DNA of 64,000 nucleotides from Chryseobacterium piscicola (GTDB taxonomy: Bacteria; Bacteroidota; Bacteroidia; Flavobacteriales; Weeksellaceae): positions 1-64,000 of the forward strand of contig NZ_FTOJ01000011.1 of the NCBI RefSeq assembly GCF_900156685.1. Reading direction: 5' to 3'. Below the pieces are notes generated by a model. That model was not told the origin of the DNA. It ran no database searches and saw only the letters and a list, made by a program, of their open reading frames with translations. Position numbers and translations under genes: made by a program. Below are positions 17,914 through 26,570 of the stretch, one piece after another; positions within the stretch are counted from its first letter, which is position 1; every line of letters begins with the position of its first letter.

Positions 17914-18501
17914 TTATCTCGTGAGAATAATATTGTTTTCTTCCATTATTTTTCTAAGATTAATGAGTGCATAGCGTACTCTTCCTAATGTTGTATTGAT
18001 GCTTAGATTAGTTTGTTCAGCAATTTCTTTAAAACTCAACCCATCAAAGAATCTAAGTTTTATCACTTCTTGCTGATTTTCTGGTAGAAACTGAATTATT
18101 TTAATCAAATCTTGCTGAATTTGTTGGCTTACCAGTTGATCTTCAATGTTTTCTGAAGGCTCTCTGATGAGGTCAAAGATTGAATATTCCTCGTTATCAA
18201 AAGTGGTCTCAGAAACTTTTGTGTTTTTAGCTTTTGCCCGAAAATGGTCAATAATCAAATTTTGAGCGATTCTTTTAGCCCATAGGATAAACTTTCCTTC
18301 TTCATTATAGCGACCTTCTTTAAGCATTACAATGATTTTCATAAAAGTATCCTGAAAGATATCGTTGGCAAAATCTTCGTCTTTAATCTTATAAAGAATA
18401 AACGTGAAAAGATCGCTCTGATAACGGTGGATAAGTATTGATAAGGCTTCTTCGTTTCCGGTCTGATAAAGGGCAATCAGGTTGCTATCTGTAGGTTTCA
18501 T
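17914..18501 (-). CDS. ECF-type RNA polymerase sigma factor
   Basis: 195 residues from the ATG at 18501; an upstream GTG at 18546 would add an unrelated 15-residue extension. Sigma region 2 lies about 10-75 (YQSDLFTFILYKIKDEDFANDIFQDTFMKII), given here by its key block FANDIFQDTF. Region 4 lies about 125-180 with the helix-turn-helix LSFKEIAEQTNLSINTTLGRVR. The lack of region 3 makes it an ECF factor. It directs RNA polymerase to an unknown regulon. No anti-sigma gene is adjacent; only the small ORF at 17733 follows closely. Confidence 0.92.
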   Translation of the reverse strand: MKPTDSNLIALYQTGNEEALSILIHRYQSDLFTFILYKIKDEDFANDIFQDTFMKIIVMLKEGRYNEEGKFILWAKRIAQNLIIDHFRAKAKNTKVSETTFDNEEYSIFDLIREPSENIEDQLVSQQIQQDLIKIIQFLPENQQEVIKLRFFDGLSFKEIAEQTNLSINTTLGRVRYALINLRKIMEENNIILTR

Positions 18502-18689
18502 AACTTTTCTCTTCTCTATAATTGTTATTTTGCAGAAACCTTTCACCTAAGTAGAACTGGTATTTTTTCGGTTGTAAGCAATTTCAGAGTAAAGTTTTTT
18601 TCTATAGTAAAAAATTATGCTGTAAATATAAATAATTTTTTAATAAATGTTAAACATTTAACAATAAACCTAAAAAAAAACAAAAATTA

Positions 18690-19181
18690 TTAGTTAAACA
18701 TATCATAAATTGCCACTGTTGGGATATTTAATGTGAAATTAATATTTAACCCTTTTAATTCTTTGCCATTTAATTTAGCATCTGCTACTGTAATAGCATA
18801 TCCTCCCGTCAAATCAACAATACCAAACAAGCTGAAACCAACTTTTGGCGCTACATATTTGTTGGTACCTTCAGCTCCGAGGATAAAGTAGTAAGAGTGA
18901 TAAAAATCTACGTTTTTCTGGAAATTCAAAAGTACATCTGCCTGCATTTTTGGCATAATAGCAAATTTAGAATTAGCAGATCCCATCAATGCTGATGCTC
19001 CCAATCTGTAAATGACATCATCATTTTTTAGAAACATGAGTTTGCCTCCAATTTCTCCAAAACTTTGATTTTGATAGACGTATCCCACATTAATCATCTT
19101 GTGAATGGTGTACTGTGCCTGAGTAAAAATTCCGGTAAAAAAAACAAAAAGACCAGTGATTGCAAATCGCATATTCATCAT
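18690..19181 (-). CDS. Secreted or outer-membrane protein of unknown function
   Basis: 163 residues. It has a signal peptide (MRFAITGLFVFFTGIFTQAQ, cleaved before YTIHK). The mature part has alternating hydrophobic strands with many Gly and aromatic residues, like a small beta-barrel or lipocalin-like protein. No family was recognised. The start could be any of three close Met codons (19181, 19178, 19172). It lies downstream of metK on the same strand but is separated from it by the metK terminator. Confidence 0.65.
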   Translation of the reverse strand: MMNMRFAITGLFVFFTGIFTQAQYTIHKMINVGYVYQNQSFGEIGGKLMFLKNDDVIYRLGASALMGSANSKFAIMPKMQADVLLNFQKNVDFYHSYYFILGAEGTNKYVAPKVGFSLFGIVDLTGGYAITVADAKLNGKELKGLNINFTLNIPTVAIYDMFN

Positions 19182-19207
19182 GTAATATTTAAGTGTAAAA
19201 ATAAAAA

Positions 19208-19241
19208 AAACTGCTTTAGCATTTTCATGTTAAAGCAGTTT
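19208..19241 (-). terminator. Terminator of metK
   Basis: AAACTGCTTTA (19208-19218) pairs with TAAAGCAGTTT (19231-19241). Read on the minus strand it is followed by a run of eight T. Confidence 0.92.
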
Positions 19242-19259
19242 CTATACCGAAAAGAAGAA

Positions 19260-20540
19260 TTATAAACCGAAAGCCGATTTAATCTCTTCTACTTTGTCTA
19301 ATTTTTCCCAAGTGAAGAATTCTAAACCTGTTAAAGTCAATTCGTTTTTGTGACCTTTGTTGAATGTTTTATCTGCAACAAAATGCTCTCTTCCCATGTG
19401 ACCGTAAGAAGCCGTTTCTTGATAAATAGGATTTCTCAGTTTCAAATTTTGCTCAATTGCATAAGGCCTCAAATCGAAAATGGTAGACACTTTTTTAGCA
19501 ATTTCACCGTCATTCAACTCCACTTTAGAAGTTCCGTAGGTATTGATGTATAAACCACAAGGTTCAGCCACGCCAATTGCATAAGAAACCTGTACCAAAA
19601 CCTCATCTGCAACACCTGCAGCCACTAAGTTTTTAGCGATGTGTCTTGTAGCATAAGCCGCACTTCTGTCTACTTTTGAAGGATCTTTTCCAGAGAAAGC
19701 ACCACCACCGTGAGCTCCTTTTCCACCATAAGTATCAACGATGATTTTTCTTCCCGTAAGACCTGTGTCTCCATGAGGGCCACCGATTACAAATTTACCT
19801 GTAGGGTTGATGTGATATTTTATTTGCTCGTTGAATAAAGCCTTAATCTCTTCAGTCTGCAATGCAACAACTCTAGGGATCAAGATGTTTTTGATGTCTT
19901 CTCTGATTTTGTTTAGCATTTCTTCTTCAGCTGCAAAATCATCATGCTGAGTAGAAACGACGATAGAATCTATTCTTACCGGTTTGTGGTCGTCAGAATA
20001 CTCGATAGTAACTTGAGATTTCGCATCAGGACGAAGATATTTAATTTCAGAATCTTCTCTTCTTAAAGCAGATAGTTCTTTTAAAATTGTGTGTGCAAGA
20101 TCTAAAGCCAAAGGCATATAGTTGGCAGTTTCGTTGGTTGCATAGCCAAACATCATTCCCTGGTCACCAGCTCCCTGTGCGTTTGCTTTTGCTTCAAAAG
20201 ATTCGTCAGTTACAGCTCTGTCAACACCTTGGTTGATATCCGGAGACTGCTCGTGAATTGCAGAAATTACCCCGCAAGAATCGCCATTAAACATGTATTC
20301 GCCTTTTGTGTAGCCAATACCGTTGATTACCTCTCTTGCAATAGTTTGTACATCAAGATAAGCATCAGATTTTACCTCTCCTGCCAAAACAACTTGTCCT
20401 GTTGTAACCAAAGTTTCGCAGGCAACTTTCGAAGTTTTGTCGTAAGCTAAAAAGTTATCAATTAATGCGTCGGAAATTTGATCGGCAATTTTATCCGGGT
20501 GCCCTTCTGATACAGATTCAGATGTAAATAAATAAGACAT
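19260..20540 (-). CDS. metK: S-adenosylmethionine synthase
   Basis: 426 residues, slightly longer than the usual ~384-400. It makes S-adenosylmethionine from methionine and ATP. Signatures: [21 protein letters not shown] at the start (ATP/metal-binding His and Asp), the [12 protein letters not shown] hexapeptide block, and the P-loop-like [20 protein letters not shown]. Cytoplasmic tetramer. Single-gene unit. Its leader, about 140 bases, carries a probable SAM-II aptamer and begins at a good promoter, so the enzyme is probably feedback-controlled by its own product. Confidence 0.97.
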   Translation of the reverse strand: MSYLFTSESVSEGHPDKIADQISDALIDNFLAYDKTSKVACETLVTTGQVVLAGEVKSDAYLDVQTIAREVINGIGYTKGEYMFNGDSCGVISAIHEQSPDINQGVDRAVTDESFEAKANAQGAGDQGMMFGYATNETANYMPLALDLAHTILKELSALRREDSEIKYLRPDAKSQVTIEYSDDHKPVRIDSIVVSTQHDDFAAEEEMLNKIREDIKNILIPRVVALQTEEIKALFNEQIKYHINPTGKFVIGGPHGDTGLTGRKIIVDTYGGKGAHGGGAFSGKDPSKVDRSAAYATRHIAKNLVAAGVADEVLVQVSYAIGVAEPCGLYINTYGTSKVELNDGEIAKKVSTIFDLRPYAIEQNLKLRNPIYQETASYGHMGREHFVADKTFNKGHKNELTLTGLEFFTWEKLDKVEEIKSAFGL

Positions 20541-20618
20541 ATTATTCTTTTGTTTTTTTTAATTAAAAACTAATGAGGATAAAAAATGAATAATTGCCGG
20601 AAATAGCTCAAAAAGAAT

Positions 20619-20672
20619 ACTGCTTTAGCTTATTTTTATAGAGGTTGCAATCAGGTCAAATTTTTCCTCGTT
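20619..20672 (-). promoter_or_regulatory. Probable SAM-II riboswitch in the metK leader
   Basis: Read on the minus strand: GAGG, then AATTTGACC, GATTGCAA, CCTC closing the first stem, an A-rich linker and GCTAAAGC. This is the layout of SAM-II (SAM-alpha): stem 1, the loop 1 motif, TTGCAA before the returning strand, and the 3' GCTAAA forming the pseudoknot. The aptamer begins about 15 bases after the promoter at 20685 and lies upstream of a SAM synthase gene. The pseudoknot end is about 84 bases from the ATG, further than in many SAM-II examples. Confidence 0.8.
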
Positions 20673-20684
20673 ATCAAACGTGTG

Positions 20685-20715
20685 CAAATGTAAGTACTAT
20701 TTTTCTAATACTCAA
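20685..20715 (-). promoter_or_regulatory. metK promoter
   Basis: On the minus strand: TTG (20715-20713), 20 bases, then TACATTTG (20692-20685). Both boxes match the flavobacterial consensus. Transcription would start about ten bases before the SAM-II stem. Confidence 0.75.
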
Positions 20716-20771
20716 AACTTTTGGCTCCGAAAATAAATGAAAAAAATCAGACTTTCATCTGATTTTTAATG

Positions 20772-21722
20772 TTATTGGGGCTTTATACTCACAAAATCTT
20801 TCGGATTTTTGTAGTAATTAAGTTTGTCTTTTAAGGTTTTTTTGATTGAATTGCCCAGCTCATCAATAATTTTTTGTTTAAATGTTGGCTTGTAATAAAT
20901 AATGCTGATTTCGCGGTATGGAAAAGGTTTTTTAAATTTAAAAACTTTTGTTTTCTGCTCATCAGACAGTTGATTTAAGGCCAGTTCTGGCAATATACTA
21001 ATTCCTCCAACTTTATCAACCATGTGGACTAAAGTCTGAATATTAGAAGCTAAAAAGTCCAAATTTTTGGGTTTCAGAGAATTTTCTTTTAAATGACAAA
21101 TATTTTCAAACTGATTTCTAAGGCAATTTCCTTCCTCTAAAAGCCATACTTTTTCTACATTCATTTCTTCGGGAACGATGAAGGTGTTTTTTTTGTTAGC
21201 TTCTGTGTCTGAGCTATAAATCATCAATTCTTCATTAAAAAGAAAGTCTTGATAAAACTCGTTGGCATTGTCATACGGGGTAGAAATAATACCAGCATCC
21301 AACTCCCCAGATTTTAAGGATTTAATAATGTTGTCTGTCGTCATCTCTTTTACATTCATCTGAATCTTAGGATTTTCCTGAAGAAAACTGAAAATTTCGG
21401 TTGGAAGAATGAATGATGAAACCGTTGGGATAATCCCCAGATTGATTGTACCTCCTAAAATATTGTTTAATAGATTAGCTTTGTTTTTAAGCTCATTTAC
21501 GGCCTCAATAATTACTTTGGCTTGGTCTATAATTTGCAGGCCAACATCGGTTGTTCTGATGGGGTGGGTGGTTCTGTCAAAAACTTTCACATCCAGCTCG
21601 TCCTCAAACTTCTGGATCATAGCACTTAATGTAGGCTGAGTAATAAAGCATGCTTGAGCGGCCTTGCCAAAATGTTTGTACTTATCTACAGCGATAAGAT
21701 ATTCCAATTGCTGAATGTTCAT
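20772..21722 (-). CDS. oxyR: LysR-family peroxide regulator OxyR
   Basis: 316 residues. The N-terminal winged helix starts MNIQQLEYLIAVDKYKHFGKAA with the recognition helix TQPTLSAMIQKFEDEL. In the C-terminal sensor domain the two redox cysteines of OxyR are present as GNCLRNQFENIC (near residues 199 and 208). Hydrogen peroxide would form a disulphide between them and activate transcription. The gene is divergent from a catalase gene, the classical OxyR target, with about 110 bases between them holding a promoter for each direction. Confidence 0.93.
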   Translation of the reverse strand: MNIQQLEYLIAVDKYKHFGKAAQACFITQPTLSAMIQKFEDELDVKVFDRTTHPIRTTDVGLQIIDQAKVIIEAVNELKNKANLLNNILGGTINLGIIPTVSSFILPTEIFSFLQENPKIQMNVKEMTTDNIIKSLKSGELDAGIISTPYDNANEFYQDFLFNEELMIYSSDTEANKKNTFIVPEEMNVEKVWLLEEGNCLRNQFENICHLKENSLKPKNLDFLASNIQTLVHMVDKVGGISILPELALNQLSDEQKTKVFKFKKPFPYREISIIYYKPTFKQKIIDELGNSIKKTLKDKLNYYKNPKDFVSIKPQ

Positions 21723-21742
21723 TTGATTAATATTATCTATTA

Positions 21743-21771
21743 CAAAGATATGACGTTTTTGGTATAGGCAA
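21743..21771 (-). promoter_or_regulatory. oxyR promoter
   Basis: On the minus strand: TTG (21771-21769), 18 bases, TATCTTTG (21750-21743), 20 bases before the oxyR ATG. Both boxes fit the consensus. Confidence 0.7.
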
Positions 21772-21792
21772 TTAAAAATTCATCTAAATTTG
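21759..21792 (+). promoter_or_regulatory. Catalase gene promoter
   Basis: TTG (21759-21761), 23 bases, TAAATTTG (21785-21792), about 40 bases before the ATG at 21832. It interleaves with the oxyR promoter, so one OxyR site could control both. Confidence 0.6.
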
Positions 21793-21831
21793 AATCTGAA
21801 AAACGAAACTACAATAACAAATTATAAATCT

Positions 21832-23319
21832 ATGGATACTAAAAAATTAACCACGAGCAGTGGAGCTCCTTATTTTGAACATCAAGACTCGCAAACAGTT
21901 GGAGCAAGAGGTCCTGTTTTGCTACAAGATTTTATATTACAAGAAAATCTCGCTCATTTTGTGAGAGAAAGAATTCCGGAAAGGATTGTTCACGCAAAAG
22001 GCAGCGGCGCTTACGGAAAATTCACAGTAACCCACGATATTTCAAAATATACCAAAGCTAAACTGTTTTCTAAAATTGGAAACTCCTGCAAAATGTTTGC
22101 AAGATTTTCTACTGTTGGTGGAGAAAAAGGAAGCGCAGATACAGCGAGAGATCCTCGTGGTTTTGCTTTGAAATTTTATACAGAAGACGGAAATTGGGAT
22201 TTGGTAGGAAACAATACACCCGTTTTTTTTATAAAAGATGCCAAAAAATTTCCAGATTTTATTCATACCCAAAAAAGGGTTCCTAAAACCAACTTGAAAA
22301 GCGCAACAATGATGTGGGATTTTTGGAGCTTAAATCCTGAATCCTTACATCAGGTTCTTATTTTGATGTCTGAAAGAGGCACACCTTATGGTTTTAGGCA
22401 CATGCATGGTTTTGGGTCTCATACTTTTTCTATGATTAATGAACAAAATGAAAGAACTTGGGTGAAATTTCATTTTATAACTCAACAAGGCATAAAAAAC
22501 TTCACGAACGAAGAAGCTACAAAAATGGCAGGTGTAAATCCAGATTTTGCGCAAGAAGACCTTTGCAACGCCATTGAAAACGGAGATTTTCCCAAATGGA
22601 AGATGTATATTCAAACCATGACCGAGACTCAAGCAAACGAATTCCGATGGAATCCTTTTGATGTTACTAAAATATGGTCACATGATGACTTCCCATTAAT
22701 AGAAGTTGGTGAGATGGAATTGAACGAAATTCCTGTAAACTATTTTGCGCATGTAGAACAATCTATTTTCTCTCCAAGTAATTTAATTAACGGAATTAGT
22801 TTTTCACCAGACAAAATGCTTCAAGGTAGACTTTTCTCATATCCTGATGCTCATCGTTACAGAGTTGGCGTTAATGCACACCACTTGGAGGTAAACCGTT
22901 GCCCGTTTGCTATTAATAATTACCAGAGAGATGGCGCGATGGCAGATTCAAGTCATTACCAAGACAAGCCCAATTACCATCCTAATAGTTTCGATGATAT
23001 TACTCCAGATTCAGCGTATAAAAACTTTGAATATGAGCTGGATAGTAACCATGTTGCCAACTACAATAGAAACGAAAATGATGACGATCATTATACGCAA
23101 CCAGGTTTACTTTACACTAAAGCAATGAGTGTAGAAGATCGTGAGAGGTTGATTAATAATATTATAGAAAATATGAGCGGGATTGATGGCCCTAAGAGAG
23201 ATGAAATCATAAACCGTCAATTATGTCATTTTTTCAGAGCAAATATTGAGCTTGGAATGAAGGTTGCTGCGGGCTTACAAATAAGCATTGATGGCAACAT
23301 GATGAATCATAATAAATAG
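21832..23319 (+). CDS. katA: Catalase, small-subunit haem type (clade 3)
   Basis: 495 residues from the ATG at 21832. An in-frame TTG at 21790 lies inside the promoter box, so it cannot be the start. The active-site His is in RIVHAKGSGAYG (near residue 53), the distal Asn in DLVGNNTPVFF, and the haem-ligand Tyr in RLFSYPDAHRYRVG (near 342). It splits hydrogen peroxide. The length without a C-terminal flavodoxin-like domain places it in the small-subunit group. No signal peptide, so cytoplasmic. Divergent from oxyR, its likely activator; a terminator follows. Confidence 0.96.
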   Translation: MDTKKLTTSSGAPYFEHQDSQTVGARGPVLLQDFILQENLAHFVRERIPERIVHAKGSGAYGKFTVTHDISKYTKAKLFSKIGNSCKMFARFSTVGGEKGSADTARDPRGFALKFYTEDGNWDLVGNNTPVFFIKDAKKFPDFIHTQKRVPKTNLKSATMMWDFWSLNPESLHQVLILMSERGTPYGFRHMHGFGSHTFSMINEQNERTWVKFHFITQQGIKNFTNEEATKMAGVNPDFAQEDLCNAIENGDFPKWKMYIQTMTETQANEFRWNPFDVTKIWSHDDFPLIEVGEMELNEIPVNYFAHVEQSIFSPSNLINGISFSPDKMLQGRLFSYPDAHRYRVGVNAHHLEVNRCPFAINNYQRDGAMADSSHYQDKPNYHPNSFDDITPDSAYKNFEYELDSNHVANYNRNENDDDHYTQPGLLYTKAMSVEDRERLINNIIENMSGIDGPKRDEIINRQLCHFFRANIELGMKVAAGLQISIDGNMMNHNK

Positions 23320-23342
23320 ATTGCAATTCAAAATAAACTGTT

Positions 23343-23377
23343 AAAAGAGGAAAAAAATTACATTTTTCCTCTTTTTT
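23343..23377 (+). terminator. Catalase gene terminator
   Basis: AAAAGAGGAAAAA (23343-23355) pairs with TTTTTCCTCTTTT (23363-23375) and runs into more T. Confidence 0.9.
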
Positions 23378-23424
23378 GTTGAAAAAAATTTTTAATTTGC
23401 ATGGTAATAAATGTTTACGCTAAA

Positions 23425-24192
23425 ATGGAGTTTGAAAATATACTTATAAGTAAAGAAAACAAAATATCTATCATCACCATCAATAGACCAACAAGTCTTA
23501 ATGCATTGAATGCAAATACAATTAGGGAGCTTGGGGATGCTTTCGATGGTTTGGAAAAAGATACAGAAACAAGAGTCATCATTCTTACCGGAAGCGGAGA
23601 GAAATCATTTGTTGCAGGTGCAGACATCAAAGAATTCGCAGATTTTGGACAAAAAGAAGCTGAACAATTAGCAAGAAACGGACAAAATATATTATTCAAC
23701 AAGATTGAGAATCTTTCAAAACCCGTAATTGCAGCAGTAAATGGCTTTGCTTTAGGTGGAGGTTTAGAACTAGCAATGGCTTGCCACATCAGATATGCAT
23801 CAGAAAATGCAAAATTAGGACTTCCTGAAGTTACTTTAGGATTAATACCAGGGTATGGAGGAACACAGAGGCTTCCGAAATTAGTAGGAAAAGGGTTAGC
23901 AAACGAACTTATTTTTTCTGCAAAAATGATATCCGCACATAGAGCAAAAGAAATTGGCCTTGTAAATGAAGTTTTTGTGTTAGAAGATTTAATTAATAAA
24001 ACAAAAGAACTTGCCACAATTATTTCAAACAATTCGCCAATGGCAATTGCAAAAGCAATAAATGCGGTAAACCTTTCAGATACAGATAAAGGTTTTGATA
24101 CAGAAATACAGTATTTCGGAGAAGTTTTTGAGCTTGACGACAAAAAAGAAGGTGTCGCTGCGTTTCTTGAAAAAAGAAAACCCAACTTTTAA
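23425..24192 (+). CDS. Enoyl-CoA hydratase / crotonase
   Basis: 255 residues from MEFENILISK. An ATG at 23401 would add eight residues, but a TTAATTTG promoter-like box lies at 23391-23398, so transcription would begin at or after that ATG. Crotonase features: oxyanion-hole segments AGADIKEF and NGFALGGGLELAMAC, the catalytic Glu in GLPEVTLGLIPGYGGTQRL. It hydrates trans-2-enoyl-CoA, most likely in fatty acid oxidation. The next genes (dCMP deaminase, xerD, NUDIX) follow closely and may share its transcript, although they are functionally unrelated. Confidence 0.92.
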   Translation: MEFENILISKENKISIITINRPTSLNALNANTIRELGDAFDGLEKDTETRVIILTGSGEKSFVAGADIKEFADFGQKEAEQLARNGQNILFNKIENLSKPVIAAVNGFALGGGLELAMACHIRYASENAKLGLPEVTLGLIPGYGGTQRLPKLVGKGLANELIFSAKMISAHRAKEIGLVNEVFVLEDLINKTKELATIISNNSPMAIAKAINAVNLSDTDKGFDTEIQYFGEVFELDDKKEGVAAFLEKRKPNF

Positions 24193-24226
24193 ACTTAAGA
24201 ATTACTCAATTATTTCAAATAACAAG

Positions 24227-24655
24227 ATGCAGACATACAGTAAGTTTGATAAAGCTTATCTTAAAATGGCTCAAGAATGGGCAAAACTTTCTTATTGTAA
24301 GAGAAAACAAGTAGGAGCAATTATTGTAAAAGACAGAATGATTATTTCTGATGGATACAATGGTACACCATCCGGATTTGAAAACTGTTGCGAAGATGAA
24401 AATGAACAAACGCATTGGTACGTGCTGCATGCTGAAGCAAATGCGATTCTAAAACTCGCGGGATCTACACAGTCTGCTAAAGGATCTACGCTTTATCTTA
24501 CGCTCTCGCCTTGTAAAGAATGCAGTAAGCTTATTCTGCAAGCAGGAATACAAAAATTGGTTTACATCAACGCATATTCTGACGATGAGGGAATAGGATT
24601 TTTAAAAAATCATAATATTGAAATAATACAAGTAAATGAAGATGATTTAAACTAA
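24227..24655 (+). CDS. dCMP deaminase / ComEB-type cytidine deaminase
   Basis: 142 residues from the ATG at 24227; the frame is open further upstream but that part overlaps the crotonase gene. The zinc site of the CDA fold is complete: HAEANAI (near residue 68) and SPCKECS (near 93-98). It converts dCMP to dUMP for dTTP synthesis. ComEB proteins of competence loci share this domain, but no other competence gene is nearby. It lies 34 bases after the crotonase gene and 25 bases before xerD. Confidence 0.9.
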   Translation: MQTYSKFDKAYLKMAQEWAKLSYCKRKQVGAIIVKDRMIISDGYNGTPSGFENCCEDENEQTHWYVLHAEANAILKLAGSTQSAKGSTLYLTLSPCKECSKLILQAGIQKLVYINAYSDDEGIGFLKNHNIEIIQVNEDDLN

Positions 24656-24680
24656 AAAAACAACTTAAAAAAACACACAA

Positions 24681-25595
24681 ATGACTTGGGAAGAAAAAAT
24701 TAAAGATTTTGAAATATTTCTTCGTTTCGAAAGAAATTTTTCAGAAAACACACTTGATGCCTATGTTCGAGACATCAAAAAATTAAAAGATTATACTGAA
24801 GAATCTCTGGGAAATATTGGCCCGGATAGTATTTCTTATGAAAACCTGCAAGAATATATCTTCAGACTCAGCAAACAAAAATTCAGCGAAAGATCACAAG
24901 CAAGATGGATATCCTCTATTAAAGCGTTTTTTAGATATTTACTAGAAGATGACATCCGAGAAGATAACCCTTCCGCATTGCTTGAAGGCCCTAAACTAGG
25001 TCTTTATCTCCCAGATACCTTAAGTCTTACAGACATCAATAAGATTATTGGTGCAATAGAAATTTCATCAAAAACTGGAAAAAGAAATCATTGTATAATT
25101 GAAGTTTTATATGGATGTGGACTTCGGGTTTCTGAATTGATTGATATAAAGATTTCAAATATCAATTTTAAAGAAAACTACATCAAAATATACGGAAAAG
25201 GCGACAAAATAAGATTTGTTCCTCTTGCCAAATACACTGCAGAACTCATCAAAGATTATATATCCGAAGTAAGATCAGGTTATAAAATGACTAAAAAGCA
25301 TGAAGATACCCTCTTTTTAAACAGTCGCGGAACATCTATGTCTCGAGTAATTGTTTTTTTAATTATCAAAGAATTGACTGATAGGGCGGGTGTTAGCAAA
25401 AAAATATCTCCCCACACTTTCAGACATTCTTTTGCAACGCATTTACTGCAAAATGGCGCAGATTTAAGATTTATACAAGAAATGCTTGGTCATTCTAGTA
25501 TTACATCAACCGAAGTTTACACTCATTTGAAAAATGAAGAATTAAGAGATGTAATCTTGAACTTTCATCCCAGAAATGCTAAAGTTGCACAATGA
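24681..25595 (+). CDS. xerD: Tyrosine recombinase XerD type
   Basis: 304 residues. An N-terminal SAM-like core-binding domain (about 1-90) is followed by the catalytic domain. The catalytic set is complete: Arg in GCGLRVSEL (near 149), HTFRHSFATHL (His and Arg near 245-248), LGHSSI (His near 270) and the nucleophile Tyr in STEVYTHL (near 279). Length and motifs match chromosomal XerC/XerD dimer-resolution recombinases rather than integrases of mobile elements. No attachment sites or phage genes are nearby. The next gene overlaps by four bases (ATGA). Confidence 0.93.
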   Translation: MTWEEKIKDFEIFLRFERNFSENTLDAYVRDIKKLKDYTEESLGNIGPDSISYENLQEYIFRLSKQKFSERSQARWISSIKAFFRYLLEDDIREDNPSALLEGPKLGLYLPDTLSLTDINKIIGAIEISSKTGKRNHCIIEVLYGCGLRVSELIDIKISNINFKENYIKIYGKGDKIRFVPLAKYTAELIKDYISEVRSGYKMTKKHEDTLFLNSRGTSMSRVIVFLIIKELTDRAGVSKKISPHTFRHSFATHLLQNGADLRFIQEMLGHSSITSTEVYTHLKNEELRDVILNFHPRNAKVAQ

Positions 25596-26110
25596 AAAAT
25601 CTAAATTTCTGCCCAAGTTGTGGCAAAAAATCACTTACTTGGAATCATGAAAAAAAATGGAGCTGCACACAATGCAGCTTCGTTCTTTACCATAATGTTG
25701 CAGGGGCTGTTGCTGTTGTCATAAGATGTGAAAACGAAATTTTTCTTACCCAAAGAAATCAAGAGCCTAAGAAAGGAAAACTTGATTTGGCTGGCGGGTT
25801 TACCGATCCCAATGAAAGCGCAGAAAACACTTGCAAAAGAGAGCTTTTTGAAGAATTAAGGTTACATATCGATATTTCTAATCTGAGATATCTTACAAGT
25901 CTGCCCAACGTTTATCAATACAAAGAAATAGATTATAATACACTCGATTTGTTTTTTGAATACAATGTAAACGAAAAATTTAAGGTAGACCTTGAAGTTT
26001 CTGAAATTTCTGAAACTATTTGGATTCCCTTAGATCAAATAAATCTGGAAGATCTTGCGTTTGATTCTCAGAAAAAATTCCTTGAAAGTTATATTGAAAA
26101 CCAGAAGTAG
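25592..26110 (+). CDS. NUDIX hydrolase with N-terminal zinc ribbon
   Basis: 172 residues. The first 35 residues hold a four-Cys zinc ribbon (FCPSCGKKSL and WSCTQCSF). The NUDIX box follows near 65-87: GGFTDPNES, then AENTCKRELFEEL, matching Gx5Ex7REUxEExGU apart from its final glycine region. It should hydrolyse a nucleoside-diphosphate-linked substrate, as in the NADH pyrophosphatase-like group, but the substrate cannot be read from the sequence. It is translationally coupled to xerD through a 4-base overlap and ends one base from the converging haem-binding gene. Confidence 0.88.
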   Translation: MKNLNFCPSCGKKSLTWNHEKKWSCTQCSFVLYHNVAGAVAVVIRCENEIFLTQRNQEPKKGKLDLAGGFTDPNESAENTCKRELFEELRLHIDISNLRYLTSLPNVYQYKEIDYNTLDLFFEYNVNEKFKVDLEVSEISETIWIPLDQINLEDLAFDSQKKFLESYIENQK

Positions 26111-26111
26111 C

Positions 26112-26570
26112 CTAAAGCTTTCCAGAGTTTAAAATAGATTCAAAATACTTAATCAGTTCAGAATTTTGAGCAGCAGAAAGATTGGCTTTTGGATGATAAA
26201 CAATATAGCCGGGAAGAGGCATTGTTTTGTTTTGAATCGTTTGAATAGATTTTTCTATCATACTTTTTTTGAGATCGGCATTATAATTATTCCAAATTGA
26301 AAAATTGAGATGATTTCTGCCATCATTCACATGAGATTTTATAGACCATGAAATAGGAGCGATATGCGCATATTTTGGATAAATCGTTTCGTCTGAGTGA
26401 CAATCGTAGCATGTGTTTTTTATGAGAAGCGCAATGTCAGATGGCGTATTTTTTACTGTAACAAAATTTAACTTTTGATCCACCGGTTTATTTACTTTAT
26501 CAATAGGGATAAATTGAATGATAGCAAAACCTACTAAAATCCAAAATAAAATTTTCTTAGTTTTCTTCAT
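26112..26570 (-). CDS. Haem-binding domain protein (c-type motif)
   Basis: 152 residues. One N-terminal membrane anchor or uncleaved signal (KILFWILVGFAIIQFIPI) precedes a periplasmic domain with a single covalent haem motif CYDCH (near residue 54) and a later PLPGY segment carrying a possible Met ligand (KTMPLPGY). This is the architecture of the small Bacteroidetes Haem_bd proteins. It probably handles electrons at the inner membrane. It overlaps the preceding lipoprotein gene by one base and is cotranscribed with it. Confidence 0.87.
   Translation of the reverse strand: MKKTKKILFWILVGFAIIQFIPIDKVNKPVDQKLNFVTVKNTPSDIALLIKNTCYDCHSDETIYPKYAHIAPISWSIKSHVNDGRNHLNFSIWNNYNADLKKSMIEKSIQTIQNKTMPLPGYIVYHPKANLSAAQNSELIKYFESILNSGKL

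Noticed and set aside
24681..25595. XerD-type recombinase as evidence of an integrative element that also caused the acn duplication
   Set aside because: The protein looks like a chromosomal XerD, sits among housekeeping genes and is 21 kb from the duplication; no attachment sites or phage genes were seen.
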